Origin: Pseudomonas sp. B20(2017)
GTDB taxonomy: Bacteria > Pseudomonadota > Gammaproteobacteria > Pseudomonadales > Pseudomonadaceae
Direction: 5' to 3'
Assembly: GCF_002113125.1 (NCBI RefSeq)
Contig: NZ_NEJP01000026.1
Coordinates: 1-64,000 of the forward strand
Length of the DNA: 64,000 nucleotides
Shown one piece after another: positions 8,222 through 16,524 of this stretch. The first letter of the stretch is position 1. Each line of letters begins with the position of its first letter. Position numbers and translations under genes: made by a program. A model generated the notes under the pieces. The model worked only from the letters and a program-made list of their open reading frames with translations, did not search any database and was not told the DNA's origin.

Positions 8222-9211
8222 TCAGGCTACCTCACACAGGGCGGTGGGATCGATGGAAAGTGACAGGCGCTGACCGTCGGGATGCAGATCCGCCGCCGAG
8301 CGGTTGAGCACATCCACCACCAGTTCCACGCCCCGGGCTTCGACGCGGTAGCGAATCACGTTGCCCAGCAGGCTGTGGCTGCGGATTTGTGCGTCGAGTT
8401 CGCCGTTGAGGCTCAGTTCGATGGCCTCCGGGCGAATCGCGATGCGGTGGTTGATCGGCCGCTGCAACAGCTTCGACGCACTCTCGGCATCCAGCAGGTT
8501 GTAGTTGCCGATGAAGCCGGCGGCGAACACGTCGACCGGCGCGGTGTAAAGGGTTTCGGCATCGCCGCTTTGTACGATCTTTCCCTGATTCATCAGGAAA
8601 ATCCGGTCAGACATGGTCAGGGCTTCTTCCTGATCGTGTGTGACGAAAATCGTGGTCAGGCCGAGTTCGCGCTGGATCTGACGGATCTGTTCACGCAGGT
8701 GTTTGCGAATCCGCGCGTCGAGGGCAGACAGCGGTTCATCCAGCAGCAACAGGCGCGGACGGGTCACCAACGAGCGGGCGAGGGCGACGCGCTGGCATTG
8801 ACCGCCGGACAACTGATGCGGATAGCGACTGGCGAAATCGTTGAGTTCAACCAGTTTCAACACTTCGGCAACCCGCTTGTGGCTGTCGTCGGCGTTGACC
8901 TTTTGCATGCGCAGGCCGAAGGCGACGTTCTGCTCCACGGTCATATTGGGGAACAGCGCGTAGCTCTGGAACACCATGCCGATCCCGCGTTTCTGTGGGG
9001 TGAGCGGCACGATGTCGACGCCGTCCAGCAAAATTTTGCCGCCATCCACCGGCGTCAGGCCGGCGATGCAACGCAGCAGGGTGGATTTGCCGCAACCGGA
9101 CGGGCCGAGCAGGGTGACGAACTCACCTTTCTGGATTTCGCAGTTGATATCGCTGAACACCGTGGTGCCCGCGTAGTTTTTTTGCAGGTGTTGGACGCTG
9201 ACATAGCTCAT
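8222..9211 (-). CDS. ABC transporter ATPase, PhnT/PotA-like
   Basis: A 329-residue ATP-binding subunit. Walker A is GPSGCGKST (about 37-45), the signature is LSGGQCQRVALARSL, Walker B is LLLLDEPLSALD, and the switch is THDQEEAL. A C-terminal TOBE-like extension follows (about 250-329), as in importers for spermidine, iron and 2-aminoethylphosphonate. Its start overlaps the stop of the upstream permease by four bases (ATGA), so the two are translationally coupled. With two permeases and a binding protein upstream it makes a complete inner-membrane importer. The presence of a phosphatase, an alkaline-phosphatase-like hydrolase and a PhnR-like regulator points to an organophosphonate or phosphoester as cargo, but that is inference. 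Confidence 0.9.
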   Translation of the reverse strand: MSYVSVQHLQKNYAGTTVFSDINCEIQKGEFVTLLGPSGCGKSTLLRCIAGLTPVDGGKILLDGVDIVPLTPQKRGIGMVFQSYALFPNMTVEQNVAFGLRMQKVNADDSHKRVAEVLKLVELNDFASRYPHQLSGGQCQRVALARSLVTRPRLLLLDEPLSALDARIRKHLREQIRQIQRELGLTTIFVTHDQEEALTMSDRIFLMNQGKIVQSGDAETLYTAPVDVFAAGFIGNYNLLDAESASKLLQRPINHRIAIRPEAIELSLNGELDAQIRSHSLLGNVIRYRVEARGVELVVDVLNRSAADLHPDGQRLSLSIDPTALCEVA

Positions 9212-10008
9212 TCGCTTTTGTCCTTGTTCAAGATGTTGGCGACCCAGGTCAGGACCAGCACGAAAAAGAAGTAGGAGATCACCAGCGCACTGGTGAAGTG
9301 GCCGCTGCTGTTGCGCATGTTGTTCAGATAAACCTGCAGGGTTTCGTAGCGGGTGCCGACCAGAATGTTGGCGAACACGAACTCACCGAACAGGAACGAG
9401 AACGACAGCAGCAACGCGACCATCAGGCCTTTGCGCAGGTTTGGCAGCACCACCAGGAACGCGGCCTGAAAGGTGCTGGCGCCGAGCAGTTGGGCGGCGT
9501 CCATCAGGTCGCGCAGGTTGATCGCTTGCAGGTTGTTGGTGATCGCCCGGTACATGAACGGCAACGCTACGGTGAAGTAGCAACCGATCAGAATCCATGG
9601 CGTGCCGACCATCGCGAACGGTCCGGAACCGTAGAGCTGCAACAGGCCCACCGACGACACCACCGGCGGCACCGCGAAGGGCAGCAGGATCAGGATGTTC
9701 ATCAGCGCATCGAGTTTGGGGAAGTGGTAATGCACCACGAACAGCAGCGGCAGTATCAGCACCACCGACAGGATCAGCGCGCCGACGCACACCAGCAGTG
9801 ACTGGCCGAAGGCGTGCAGGAAGCGCGGGTCGCTCCACAACTGGACGTACCACTTGAAAGTGAAACCGCTGGGCAGGATTGTGGCCGACCAGCTGCTGGC
9901 GATCGAGTAGATCAGCGTGCCCAGCAGCGGCAGCAGCAGGATGGCGAACAGCAGATACACCACGACGCGGTGGTAGACGCCGGCCGGGCCGGATTCAGCG
10001 CGAGACAT
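9208..10008 (-). CDS. ABC transporter permease 2
   Basis: A 266-residue inner-membrane permease with six predicted helices. The cytoplasmic coupling loop lies around INLRDLMDAAQLLGASTFQAAFLVVLPNLRKG, a standard EAA motif that docks on the ATPase. It belongs to the PhnV/PotC class by size and layout. It overlaps the ATPase gene by four bases and the upstream permease by about 14 bases, which indicates a single polycistronic message and equal expression of the subunits. It pairs with the preceding permease to form the channel for the substrate captured by the binding protein at 11825-12889. Confidence 0.9.
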   Translation of the reverse strand: MSRAESGPAGVYHRVVVYLLFAILLLPLLGTLIYSIASSWSATILPSGFTFKWYVQLWSDPRFLHAFGQSLLVCVGALILSVVLILPLLFVVHYHFPKLDALMNILILLPFAVPPVVSSVGLLQLYGSGPFAMVGTPWILIGCYFTVALPFMYRAITNNLQAINLRDLMDAAQLLGASTFQAAFLVVLPNLRKGLMVALLLSFSFLFGEFVFANILVGTRYETLQVYLNNMRNSSGHFTSALVISYFFFVLVLTWVANILNKDKSE

Positions 10009-10831
10009 GGTAGCTCCTCTTCAGCAGCAGTTGATGCACGACGGTCACCAGGGTCATCAGCGCCACCAGCACCACGGCCAGGGCACTGGCCAGGTTCGGA
10101 TCGAGCGAAATGTCGCCGGAGACCATCGCCGCAATCCGGATCGGCAGTACGTTGAAGTTGCCGGTGGTCAGGGCATACACCGTGGCGTAGGCGCCGAGGG
10201 CGTTGGCCAGCAGGATCACAAAGGTGCCGAGCAGGGCCGGCGTCAGTACCGGCAGGCCGATGTGGCGCCAGAACTGCCAGCCGTCAGCGCCGAGCAGTGC
10301 GGCGGATTCGCGCCAGTCTTCGCGCAGGGCATCGAACGCCGGGTACAGCAGCAAGACGCCGAGGGGAATCTGGAAGTAGGTGTAGAGGATGATCAACCCG
10401 GTTTTCGAGTACAGGTTGAAGTCTTCGATGATCCCGGCCTGCTTCAACATGATGGTGATGCTGCCGTTGAAACCGAGCAGGATGATGAACGCGAAGGCCA
10501 GCGGCACGCCGGCGAAGTTGCTGGTCATGTTGGCGAAGGCATTGACGAAGTTGCGCAGTTTCGAATCGACCCGGCGCAGGGAGTACGCACCCAGCACCGC
10601 GATGATGATCCCGAACACACTCGACCAGAAACTGATTTCGAGGCTGTACTGGATCGCCTGCAGGTAGAACTTCGAGCTGAAGATCCTGCTGAAGTTGGCT
10701 AAGCCCCAACCGAATTCTTCCGATTGCAGGCTGTTGATCATCACCCAGATCAGCGGGGCGATTTCGAACGCGATAAAGAACAGCGCGAAAGGCACCAGGC
10801 ACAGGGCGGCCAGCCATTTGCCGCGAGTCAT
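9995..10831 (-). CDS. ABC transporter permease 1
   Basis: An inner-membrane permease of about 278 residues with six or seven helices and an EAA loop (LREDWRESAALLGADGWQFWRHIGLPVLTPALLG). I chose the ATG at 10831 (MTRGKWLAAL), which begins five bases after the stop of the phosphatase-like gene; a longer frame uses a TTG nine codons earlier inside that gene, and neither has a strong Shine-Dalgarno sequence at ideal spacing, so the start is uncertain. It is the PhnU/PotB-class partner of the next permease. Tight packing with both neighbours supports one operon from the binding protein to the HAD phosphatase. Confidence 0.88.
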   Translation of the reverse strand: MTRGKWLAALCLVPFALFFIAFEIAPLIWVMINSLQSEEFGWGLANFSRIFSSKFYLQAIQYSLEISFWSSVFGIIIAVLGAYSLRRVDSKLRNFVNAFANMTSNFAGVPLAFAFIILLGFNGSITIMLKQAGIIEDFNLYSKTGLIILYTYFQIPLGVLLLYPAFDALREDWRESAALLGADGWQFWRHIGLPVLTPALLGTFVILLANALGAYATVYALTTGNFNVLPIRIAAMVSGDISLDPNLASALAVVLVALMTLVTVVHQLLLKRSYHVSR

Positions 10832-10836
10832 TGAGT

Positions 10837-11643
10837 TCACTTGAGCAACTCCCGGCAAACAGGTTTGTCGTGGGGTACGCCGAGCAGTTCGCAGACGGTG
10901 CCGCAGAGGTCGGTCTGCTTCGGCGTGGCATCGGCGTTCAGGCTGAAGGCATCACCGAGTACGAACAATGGCACCTGGCGTTCTTCCGGCAGCAGGCCGT
11001 TGTGCGAGCGGTCGTTGTTCATGCCGTGGTCGGCGGTCACCAGCACCTGGCAACCGGCGTCGAGCCAGCCTTGCAGGTAGTCGGCGAGGATGATGTCGGC
11101 GCTGCGCGCGCTGTTGCGGTATTGCGGGGTGTCGAGGCCGTGCTTGTGGCCGGCGTCGTCGATGTTCATCGGATGGATCAGCAGAAAATCCGGAGCGTGG
11201 CGCAGGCGCAGGTTTTCGGCGTCGGCGAACAGGTGCGAATCCGGGTAGTGATCGTTCCAGTAGAAGTGGCCGTGCTGGATCGGTAGCGTCGGGTCATCGG
11301 TATGCCGATCCCGTGCCGCCACGAACGGCGAGCGGTTGTAGAGCTCGCTGACCCAGTGGTACGCCGCGGCAGCGGTTTTCAGACCGGCATCGCGGGCGTA
11401 GTGATAGATGCTGCGCTGGTTGGACAGGCGCGAGACATTGTTGTGGACGATGCCGCTGTCGATCGGCGGTACGCCGGTGAGGATGCATTCGTAAAGCGGT
11501 CGGGACAGGGCCGGCAGCTCGCACTCCAACTGATAGAGCGCGGCGCGTCCTGCGCCAACGTAAGCCTGCAGATGCCCCATGGCGTGACGCGCGACCTCGT
11601 AGTTGAGGCCGTCGAGCACGACAAGGATGACGGTGTGCTTCAT
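10837..11643 (-). CDS. Alkaline-phosphatase-superfamily phosphodiesterase/phosphonatase-like hydrolase
   Basis: A 268-residue member of the nucleotide pyrophosphatase/phosphodiesterase branch of the alkaline phosphatase superfamily. I start at MKHTVILVVLDGLN; an upstream in-frame codon lies in poor context. Metal and catalytic residues are visible: VLDGL (first Asp), ALSRPLY (the nucleophile position, here Ser), NIDDAGHKHG (Asp and His), and TADHGMN (Asp-His), with a further His near HNGLLPEE. There is no signal peptide, so it is cytoplasmic. It sits between the binding-protein gene and the first permease gene, which suggests it cleaves the imported compound, a phosphodiester or phosphonate such as phosphonoacetate. 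The exact substrate is unknown. Confidence 0.82.
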   Translation of the reverse strand: MKHTVILVVLDGLNYEVARHAMGHLQAYVGAGRAALYQLECELPALSRPLYECILTGVPPIDSGIVHNNVSRLSNQRSIYHYARDAGLKTAAAAYHWVSELYNRSPFVAARDRHTDDPTLPIQHGHFYWNDHYPDSHLFADAENLRLRHAPDFLLIHPMNIDDAGHKHGLDTPQYRNSARSADIILADYLQGWLDAGCQVLVTADHGMNNDRSHNGLLPEERQVPLFVLGDAFSLNADATPKQTDLCGTVCELLGVPHDKPVCRELLK

Positions 11644-11697
11644 AGGGGCAAAAACTCCGCGAAACAATAAATCGGAAAACTCGAAATAGACACGGAT

Positions 11698-11791
11698 CCT
11701 GTGGGAGCGGGCTTGCCCGCGAAGGCGTCATGCAATTCAACACATTTGTTGAATGTGAAATTGCCATCGCGGGCAAGCCCGCTCCCACAGG
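11698..11791. repeat. Paired REP elements (BIME)
   Basis: CCTGTGGGAGCGGGCTTGCCCGCG and its inverted copy flank a spacer that itself contains CAACACATTTGTTG-like symmetry. The doublet lies inside the operon between the binding protein gene and the downstream hydrolase gene, where it may make the binding-protein part of the mRNA more stable than the rest. Confidence 0.92.
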
Positions 11792-11824
11792 GTTTTGCGT
11801 CAAACCCTGTGGGGACTTACGGGC

Positions 11825-12889
11825 TTACTTCATTTCTACGATGACTTCTTCGTTCCACTTCTGCGGCAGGGCCTTGGAGGTTTTTTCCCACGCATCGGCG
11901 TCCTTGATCGGCGTGACTTTCTTGTACTGCTCGTTCGGCAGCAGTTTGGCTTTCACGTCTTCCGGCAGTTGCAGGTGCTCGGCGCGGATCGGACGGGCGT
12001 TGCCGCGGGCGAGGTTGGTCTGGCCGGCGTCACTGAAGATGTATTCGCGGGTAAGCTTGGCGGCGTTCGGGTTCTTCGCGTATTTGTTGATGATGGTGGT
12101 ATAGCCGGAAATCACCGAACCGTCTGACGGGATCAGCACCACGTAGTCATCCGGGTTGGCCATCTTGGCCTTGTAGCTCAGGCCATTGAAGTCCCAGACC
12201 ACGCCGACTTCGATCTCGCCTTTTTCCATGGTGGCGATGGTCGGGTTGGCCATCGACAGGCGACCCTGCTTGGCGATGTCTGCGAACAGCAGCAGGGCAG
12301 GCTGCAGGTTTTTCTCGTCGCCGCCGTTGGCCAGCGCAGCGGCGAGTACACCGTTGGCAGCTTGTGCAGCGGTGCTCACGTCACCGATGGAGACCTTGTA
12401 TTTGCCGCCCTTGAGGTCAGCCCATTTGGTCGGCACTTCGGAGCCGTGCAGCAGCTTCTTGTTGACGATGAAAGCGATGGTGCCGGTGTAGGCCAGTGCC
12501 CAGTTGCCGTCCTTGTCCTTGGCCCAGTCCGGTACTTGATCCCAGGTGGTCGGTTTGTACGGTTGCACCACGCCTTGCTTGACCGCGATCGGGCCGAAAG
12601 CCGCACCGACGTCGCCGATGTCGGCAGTGGCGTTGTCTTTCTCGGCGGCGAACTTGGCGATTTCCTGGGCCGAACTCATGTCGGTGTCGATGTGTTTCAG
12701 GCCGTAGTTCTTGGCCAGGTCTTCCCAGGTGCCTTTCCAGTTGGCCCAGTCATCGGGCATGCCGACGCTGTTGACGGCGCCTTCCGCTTTCGCAGCGGCT
12801 TCCAGGGTTTTCAGATCATCAGCCGCCATGGCGGCGGTGCACATGGCAATGGTCGAGCCTAACAGTGTTGCCAGGAAAAGCTGTTTCAT
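11825..12889 (-). CDS. Periplasmic substrate-binding protein of the ABC importer
   Basis: A 354-residue binding protein with a clear signal peptide (MKQLFLATLLGSTIAMCTAAMA, cut after AMA). The mature part has the extracellular solute-binding layout (GMPDDWANWKGTW, IGDVGAAFGPIA, WALAYTGTIAFIVNKK, VGVVWDFNG), closest in kind to the AfuA/PotD/PhnS group. It is the first gene of the operon and is followed by a REP doublet, a common way to raise the binding protein above the membrane subunits. Its promoter region, shared with the divergent regulator, contains a minus-strand Pho-box-like pair and a CTAG-centred operator. The cargo is inferred to be a phosphonate or phosphate ester. Confidence 0.88.
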   Translation of the reverse strand: MKQLFLATLLGSTIAMCTAAMAADDLKTLEAAAKAEGAVNSVGMPDDWANWKGTWEDLAKNYGLKHIDTDMSSAQEIAKFAAEKDNATADIGDVGAAFGPIAVKQGVVQPYKPTTWDQVPDWAKDKDGNWALAYTGTIAFIVNKKLLHGSEVPTKWADLKGGKYKVSIGDVSTAAQAANGVLAAALANGGDEKNLQPALLLFADIAKQGRLSMANPTIATMEKGEIEVGVVWDFNGLSYKAKMANPDDYVVLIPSDGSVISGYTTIINKYAKNPNAAKLTREYIFSDAGQTNLARGNARPIRAEHLQLPEDVKAKLLPNEQYKKVTPIKDADAWEKTSKALPQKWNEEVIVEMK

Positions 12890-12935
12890 TCCGAAGCTCC
12901 TTGGTCGTGTTCAACGCTGCGATTGCGGTTTGTGT

Positions 12936-12947
12936 TGGTCTAGGTCA
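12936..12947. promoter_or_regulatory. Candidate GntR/HutC operator (binding-protein side)
   Basis: TGGTCTAGGTCA matches ten of twelve positions of the symmetric form TGGTCTAGACCA, close to operators known for PhnF-type HutC regulators. It lies about 47 bp before the binding-protein gene, downstream of the proposed minus-strand Pho box, where a repressor would block transcription. Confidence 0.5.
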
Positions 12948-12977
12948 GCAATACCTGAGCCAATCTAAGGCGGCTGG

Positions 12978-12995
12978 ATGACATTTTGATGTCGG
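12978..12995 (-). promoter_or_regulatory. Candidate Pho box for the transport operon
   Basis: On the minus strand the site reads CCGACAT-CAAA-ATGTCAT: two 7-mers like CTGTCAT (5/7 and 6/7) separated by four bases, the PhoB spacing. Ten bases further on is TAGATT, a plausible -10. The gene starts about 90 bp downstream. The inner part is also a perfect inverted repeat GACAT-TTTG-ATGTC. Confidence 0.45.
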
Positions 12996-13127
12996 CAATT
13001 GCCCTGTCAGCCTTTTATTTCTCCGGTATCGACGGCTGCCCGTTAAGCGTAGACCAGCTTCAAAGGCCCGGTAGACAAGGGACTTGGCCGATGTATTGCA
13101 AGTTGTCAGGACGACCGTTCGGTAGTT

Positions 13128-13145
13128 TTGTCATCTCTCGGTCAT
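13128..13145 (+). promoter_or_regulatory. Candidate Pho box for the GntR regulator gene
   Basis: TTGTCAT-CTCT-CGGTCAT: two 7-mers each matching CTGTCAT at 6/7, separated by four bases, and followed ten bases later by TAGGCT as a weak -10. It lies about 95 bp before the regulator start, mirroring the minus-strand site at 12978. Confidence 0.5.
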
Positions 13146-13213
13146 CTGCACTGCCTAGGCTTGCAGCACGACCGGATGGCTCGATTGCTGTGCGGTTTTG
13201 CCCCGAAACAGTG

Positions 13214-13227
13214 CTGGTCTAGTCCAG
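13214..13227. promoter_or_regulatory. Candidate autoregulatory operator of the GntR regulator
   Basis: CTGGTCTAGTCCAG is an imperfect palindrome centred on CTAG, the same core as the site at 12936. It ends 13 bases before the regulator ATG, where bound protein would block its own gene. A third CTAG-centred palindrome, GCCTAGGC, lies at 13153-13160. Confidence 0.5.
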
Positions 13228-13240
13228 ATAGGTAACGTTG

Positions 13241-13954
13241 ATGCGCGATGAGGCAACAAAAGCGGTGACAGCGATTGGCCAGATCCTTCAGGAACAGCTC
13301 GACCATGGGTTGCTGGCGGCGGGGAGCAAGTTGCCGGCCGAGCGCAAGCTCAGTGAGCTGTTCGGTACGACGCGGATTACGGTGCGTGAAGCGTTGTTGC
13401 AGCTGGAGGCGCAAGGGCAGATTTATCGCGAGGAGCGGCGGGGCTGGTTCGTGTCACCACCGCGTCTGGCTTACAACCTGATGCAGCGCAGTCACTTTCA
13501 CGCGATGGTCAGTGCGCAGGGGCGGGTGCCGTCGACCGAGGTGATTTCGGCGCGGTTACAACCGGCGTCAGCGGCGGTGTGTGCCTGGTTGCAGTTGCCG
13601 GCGTTGTCGAGCGTGATTCAGATTTGCCGGTCGCGGCGGATCGATGGGCGACTGGTGCTGTATGTGGAGCATTATCTGAATCCGCAGTTTTTTCCGGGGA
13701 TTCTGGAGTTTGATTTGAATCAGTCGATTACCGAGCTGTATGCGCGGCATTACGATTTGCACTATGGGCGGGTGCGGTTCGAGATTGTGCCGACGTCTTT
13801 ATCGGTCGATGCGGCGGCGGCGTTGCGGGTTTCGGTGGGGAGTCCGGGGTTGAGGATCGCTCGGGTTAATTATGATCAGTTTGGGCGGTTGATTGATTGT
13901 GATCTGGAGTTTTGGCGGCATGATGCGATTCACGTTGGGGTTGATGTGGTTTGA
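13241..13954 (+). CDS. GntR-family regulator with UTRA domain (HutC/PhnF/PhnR-like)
   Basis: A 237-residue regulator divergent from the importer operon. I start at ATG 13241; a TTG codon immediately before it is in frame. The N-terminal winged helix (about 10-75) has the GntR pattern LPAERKLSELFGTTRITVREALLQLEAQGQIYREERRGWFV, and the rest is a UTRA effector-binding domain ending with YDQFGRLIDCDLEFWRHDAIHV. This type senses small ligands and usually represses the adjacent transport genes and itself. CTAG-centred operator candidates lie next to both divergent starts, and Pho-box-like pairs suggest PhoB also acts here. From memory the PAO1 counterpart is PA3249. The effector is probably the transported compound or a product of it. 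Confidence 0.88.
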   Translation: MRDEATKAVTAIGQILQEQLDHGLLAAGSKLPAERKLSELFGTTRITVREALLQLEAQGQIYREERRGWFVSPPRLAYNLMQRSHFHAMVSAQGRVPSTEVISARLQPASAAVCAWLQLPALSSVIQICRSRRIDGRLVLYVEHYLNPQFFPGILEFDLNQSITELYARHYDLHYGRVRFEIVPTSLSVDAAAALRVSVGSPGLRIARVNYDQFGRLIDCDLEFWRHDAIHVGVDVV

Positions 13955-13984
13955 TCACTTTGTGTGAATATCCGTTGCTTCGGG

Positions 13985-14283
13985 TGTTGCGGCTTATGGT
14001 TCCGCCCTTACGGCGGGTCACTTTTTTCAAACGCCAAAAAAGTAACCAAAAACGCTGGGCCCCGGCGTTCGGCACCTCGCCTGGGCTCGGTGTTCCTTCG
14101 TTACGGGATTCATCCGGGGGCATCGCCTACGGTTTGCTTCGCTGCACCTCCTCTCGATGCATGCGGCTTCGCCGCATGGTCGCTGCGCTCCCACCCCCGG
14201 ATAAATCCCTCCACTCAGCCGGCCGATGGGGCCAAAAGATCAAAAGCTTTACTCGAGCTAACGCTCATCGTTTTGAGTGGTGA
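13985..14283. repeat. Dispersed Pseudomonas intergenic repeat
   Basis: This gap of about 300 bases holds sequence of a kind I recall as recurring in Pseudomonas genomes: GGCGGGTCACTTTTTTCAAACG, CCAAAAAAGTAACCAAAAACGC, then CGGCACCTCGCCTGGGCTCGG. Open frames cross it in several phases but none looks like a protein. It separates the convergent regulator and channel genes. It does not resemble the REP doublets elsewhere in the window. Confidence 0.55.
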
Positions 14284-14291
14284 GGGCTGGT

Positions 14292-16448
14292 TTATTCCTG
14301 GGTTTGGCCGCCGCCTGCGGTGATCACTTGCACATTCATTCTCGGCGTCGCCAGGTCCAGGCCGGCTTCATCCAGGTGCCGTTTCAGCGACAGGTTGAAC
14401 GCTCGTGAAACTTCCCACTGTTTAATCGGTGCGGTCTTGAACCTTGCACGCAATATTGCGTTGCCGGATTCAAAGCTTTCCACGCCCTGGAATTCCAAAG
14501 GCGACCAGATATTGCGTCGTTGCAGCGGATCTGTGCGCATTTTCTGGCCGACGTCGCGCATCAGTTTGATGGCTTCGTCGATGCTCATGTTGAACGGCAC
14601 GGCCACGCGGAAGATCGCGTAGCCGAATTCGCGGGAGTAGTTTTTGATGCTTTTGATTTCGCTGAACGGGATGGTGTGGACGATGCCGTCGATGTCTCGC
14701 AGGCGTACGGTGCGGATGGTCAGGCCTTCGACGGTGCCGAGGTGGCCGCCGACGTCGACGTAGTCGTCGATGGCCAGGGAGTCTTCGATGATGATGAACA
14801 GGCCGGTGATGAGGTCGGCCACCAGTGACTGGGCGCCGAAGCCGATGGCCAGGCCGATGACGCCGGCACCGGCCAGCAGGGGCGTGACGTTCATGCCCAT
14901 GTTCGCCAGGGCGACGATCAGGGCGATGATGAAGATCGCCACGAACAGTACGTTGCGGATCAGCGGCATCATGGTTTGTGCGCGGGCGTTGGCCAGGCCT
15001 TTGCGCGAGCGGGTGAGGGCGTGGTGGACGGCGGTGTCGCTCAGGATCCAGATCAGCCACGCGAAGATCAGCGTGCCGATCAGGCTGAAGATTTTTACGC
15101 TGACGTCGTGCCCTTCGCCTTCGGTGAAGCCGATCAGCGACATGCCCCAGACCCGCAGGCCGAGTTCGATGAAAGCCAGCCACACCAGCAAATGCGCGAG
15201 GGTGTAGAAGAAGCTTTTCAGGCGCTCGGAATACAGCGCATGACGTTTTGGGCCGCGTTGGGGTTTGAGGGCGTGGCGGCGGACGAGGCCGTTGATGACC
15301 ATGCACAACACCAGCAGCACGGTGCAGATCAGCGACTGGCGCAGGGCGGTGCTGGTGTCGCCGGCGGAGATGAAGGTGGCGAACAGGGAAATGCCCACCA
15401 GCACCAGTGCCGGCACGTACCAGAAGGTGCCGAGGATTTCGATGGTGTCGCTGAGGGCACGGCGGGTCAGGCGGCGGGACAGGGGCTGGTTGCGGATCAG
15501 GTGGGCGATCGGCCGGCGGAAACGCAGGATGAACAGCCCGGTCGACAGCGCCGCGAGGACGTTGGCGACCGTGGCGGCGGTGTGTGCCAGGTGCACGCCG
15601 AGGCCGGCCACCAGTCGCGGATCGCTCAGGGCTTCACCGAAGGCGGCGAAGCTGCCGATCAGCCACAACGGGCGGAAGGCCTGGTGACGCAGGATGTACA
15701 ACGCGCGATGGCGGTGCGGGCCGTCGAGTACGGAGAAGGCGATCACGCAGATGGCCGAGAAACAGGTGCCGACCACCAACGCGTATGCCAGCACCATCGC
15801 CAGGCTTTTGCCCAGTGACGATGGCAGCGCGTAGCTCATGTAAACCGTGATCACCAACGCGATCAGCCATGGCCCGAGCTTGCGCAGGGCGAAGCGCAGC
15901 ATATCGAGGGCCCGGGGGTTTTGCGGCAGTTCTTCGGTCAGGCCGAAGCGCATGCGTACCCGGTGGCCGAGCCAGATCAGCGCGGCGGCGAGCAGGCTCC
16001 AGACCGCGAGGATCACGGCGAAGGCGAAGATGATCGGCAGCCATTCGCTGGCCGGAAGCATCAGGCCTTTGAGCTCGTCCTGGGCCATGTCGAATTCGGC
16101 AGACCAGCGATTGAGTGGGCTGTCGGCGCCGGTGAATTGTTTTTCGAAAGTGGCGAGGGTGCCGCCGATCAGTCCCAGCACACCTTCTTCGGGGCTGGCC
16201 TGGGCTTTTTTCGTGGCGTCGCGCAGCTTTTTCAGATCGGTCAGCAACTGGGCACGTTGCTTGTCGTTTTCCAGCGACTTGATGACTTCGTCCAGCGACT
16301 GGCCGAGCGGTGCCTGAGCTTCTGGCTGAGTATTGCCGGAGCCTGTGAGCAGTCCCGGCAGACCGGCAGCGTCGGCAGGTGCCGGCGACATCAGGGTCAT
16401 CAGGCAGACGAGGAACAGGCAGGGCAGGGCAAAAAGACGAGCGAACAC
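14292..16448 (-). CDS. Mechanosensitive channel of the MscS family, large YbiO-like type
   Basis: A 718-residue inner-membrane protein. It has a signal peptide (about 1-28, PADAAG), a periplasmic helical segment (about 50-125), then about eleven hydrophobic helices. The last of these is the pore helix of MscS, recognisable in NMGMNVTPLLAGAGVIGLAIGFGAQSLVADLITG, with the Gly/Ala packing face. The cytoplasmic beta domain follows (DDYVDVGGHLGTVEGLTIRTVRLRD, then IPFSEIKSIKNYSREF) and ends near residue 718. It opens under membrane tension to release solutes during hypo-osmotic shock. Length and topology match E. coli YbiO rather than small MscS. It is followed on the same strand side by no coupled gene; the next minus-strand gene upstream is a 58-residue membrane protein. 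Confidence 0.92.
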   Translation of the reverse strand: MFARLFALPCLFLVCLMTLMSPAPADAAGLPGLLTGSGNTQPEAQAPLGQSLDEVIKSLENDKQRAQLLTDLKKLRDATKKAQASPEEGVLGLIGGTLATFEKQFTGADSPLNRWSAEFDMAQDELKGLMLPASEWLPIIFAFAVILAVWSLLAAALIWLGHRVRMRFGLTEELPQNPRALDMLRFALRKLGPWLIALVITVYMSYALPSSLGKSLAMVLAYALVVGTCFSAICVIAFSVLDGPHRHRALYILRHQAFRPLWLIGSFAAFGEALSDPRLVAGLGVHLAHTAATVANVLAALSTGLFILRFRRPIAHLIRNQPLSRRLTRRALSDTIEILGTFWYVPALVLVGISLFATFISAGDTSTALRQSLICTVLLVLCMVINGLVRRHALKPQRGPKRHALYSERLKSFFYTLAHLLVWLAFIELGLRVWGMSLIGFTEGEGHDVSVKIFSLIGTLIFAWLIWILSDTAVHHALTRSRKGLANARAQTMMPLIRNVLFVAIFIIALIVALANMGMNVTPLLAGAGVIGLAIGFGAQSLVADLITGLFIIIEDSLAIDDYVDVGGHLGTVEGLTIRTVRLRDIDGIVHTIPFSEIKSIKNYSREFGYAIFRVAVPFNMSIDEAIKLMRDVGQKMRTDPLQRRNIWSPLEFQGVESFESGNAILRARFKTAPIKQWEVSRAFNLSLKRHLDEAGLDLATPRMNVQVITAGGGQTQE

Positions 16449-16524
16449 TAGGCGGTCAACCTCGCAAGGGGCGGATCGGGCGAGTGTACGAGCCCGCCAG
16501 ATTCAATGCGAGCCGGGCGCGGAT

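Noticed and set aside
8282..9274. Plus-strand open frame of 330 codons
   Set aside because: Antisense to the ABC ATPase gene, which has all the expected motifs.
13951..14283. Open frames across the 13985-14283 gap
   Set aside because: They come from a dispersed repeat and have low-complexity, unlikely translations.
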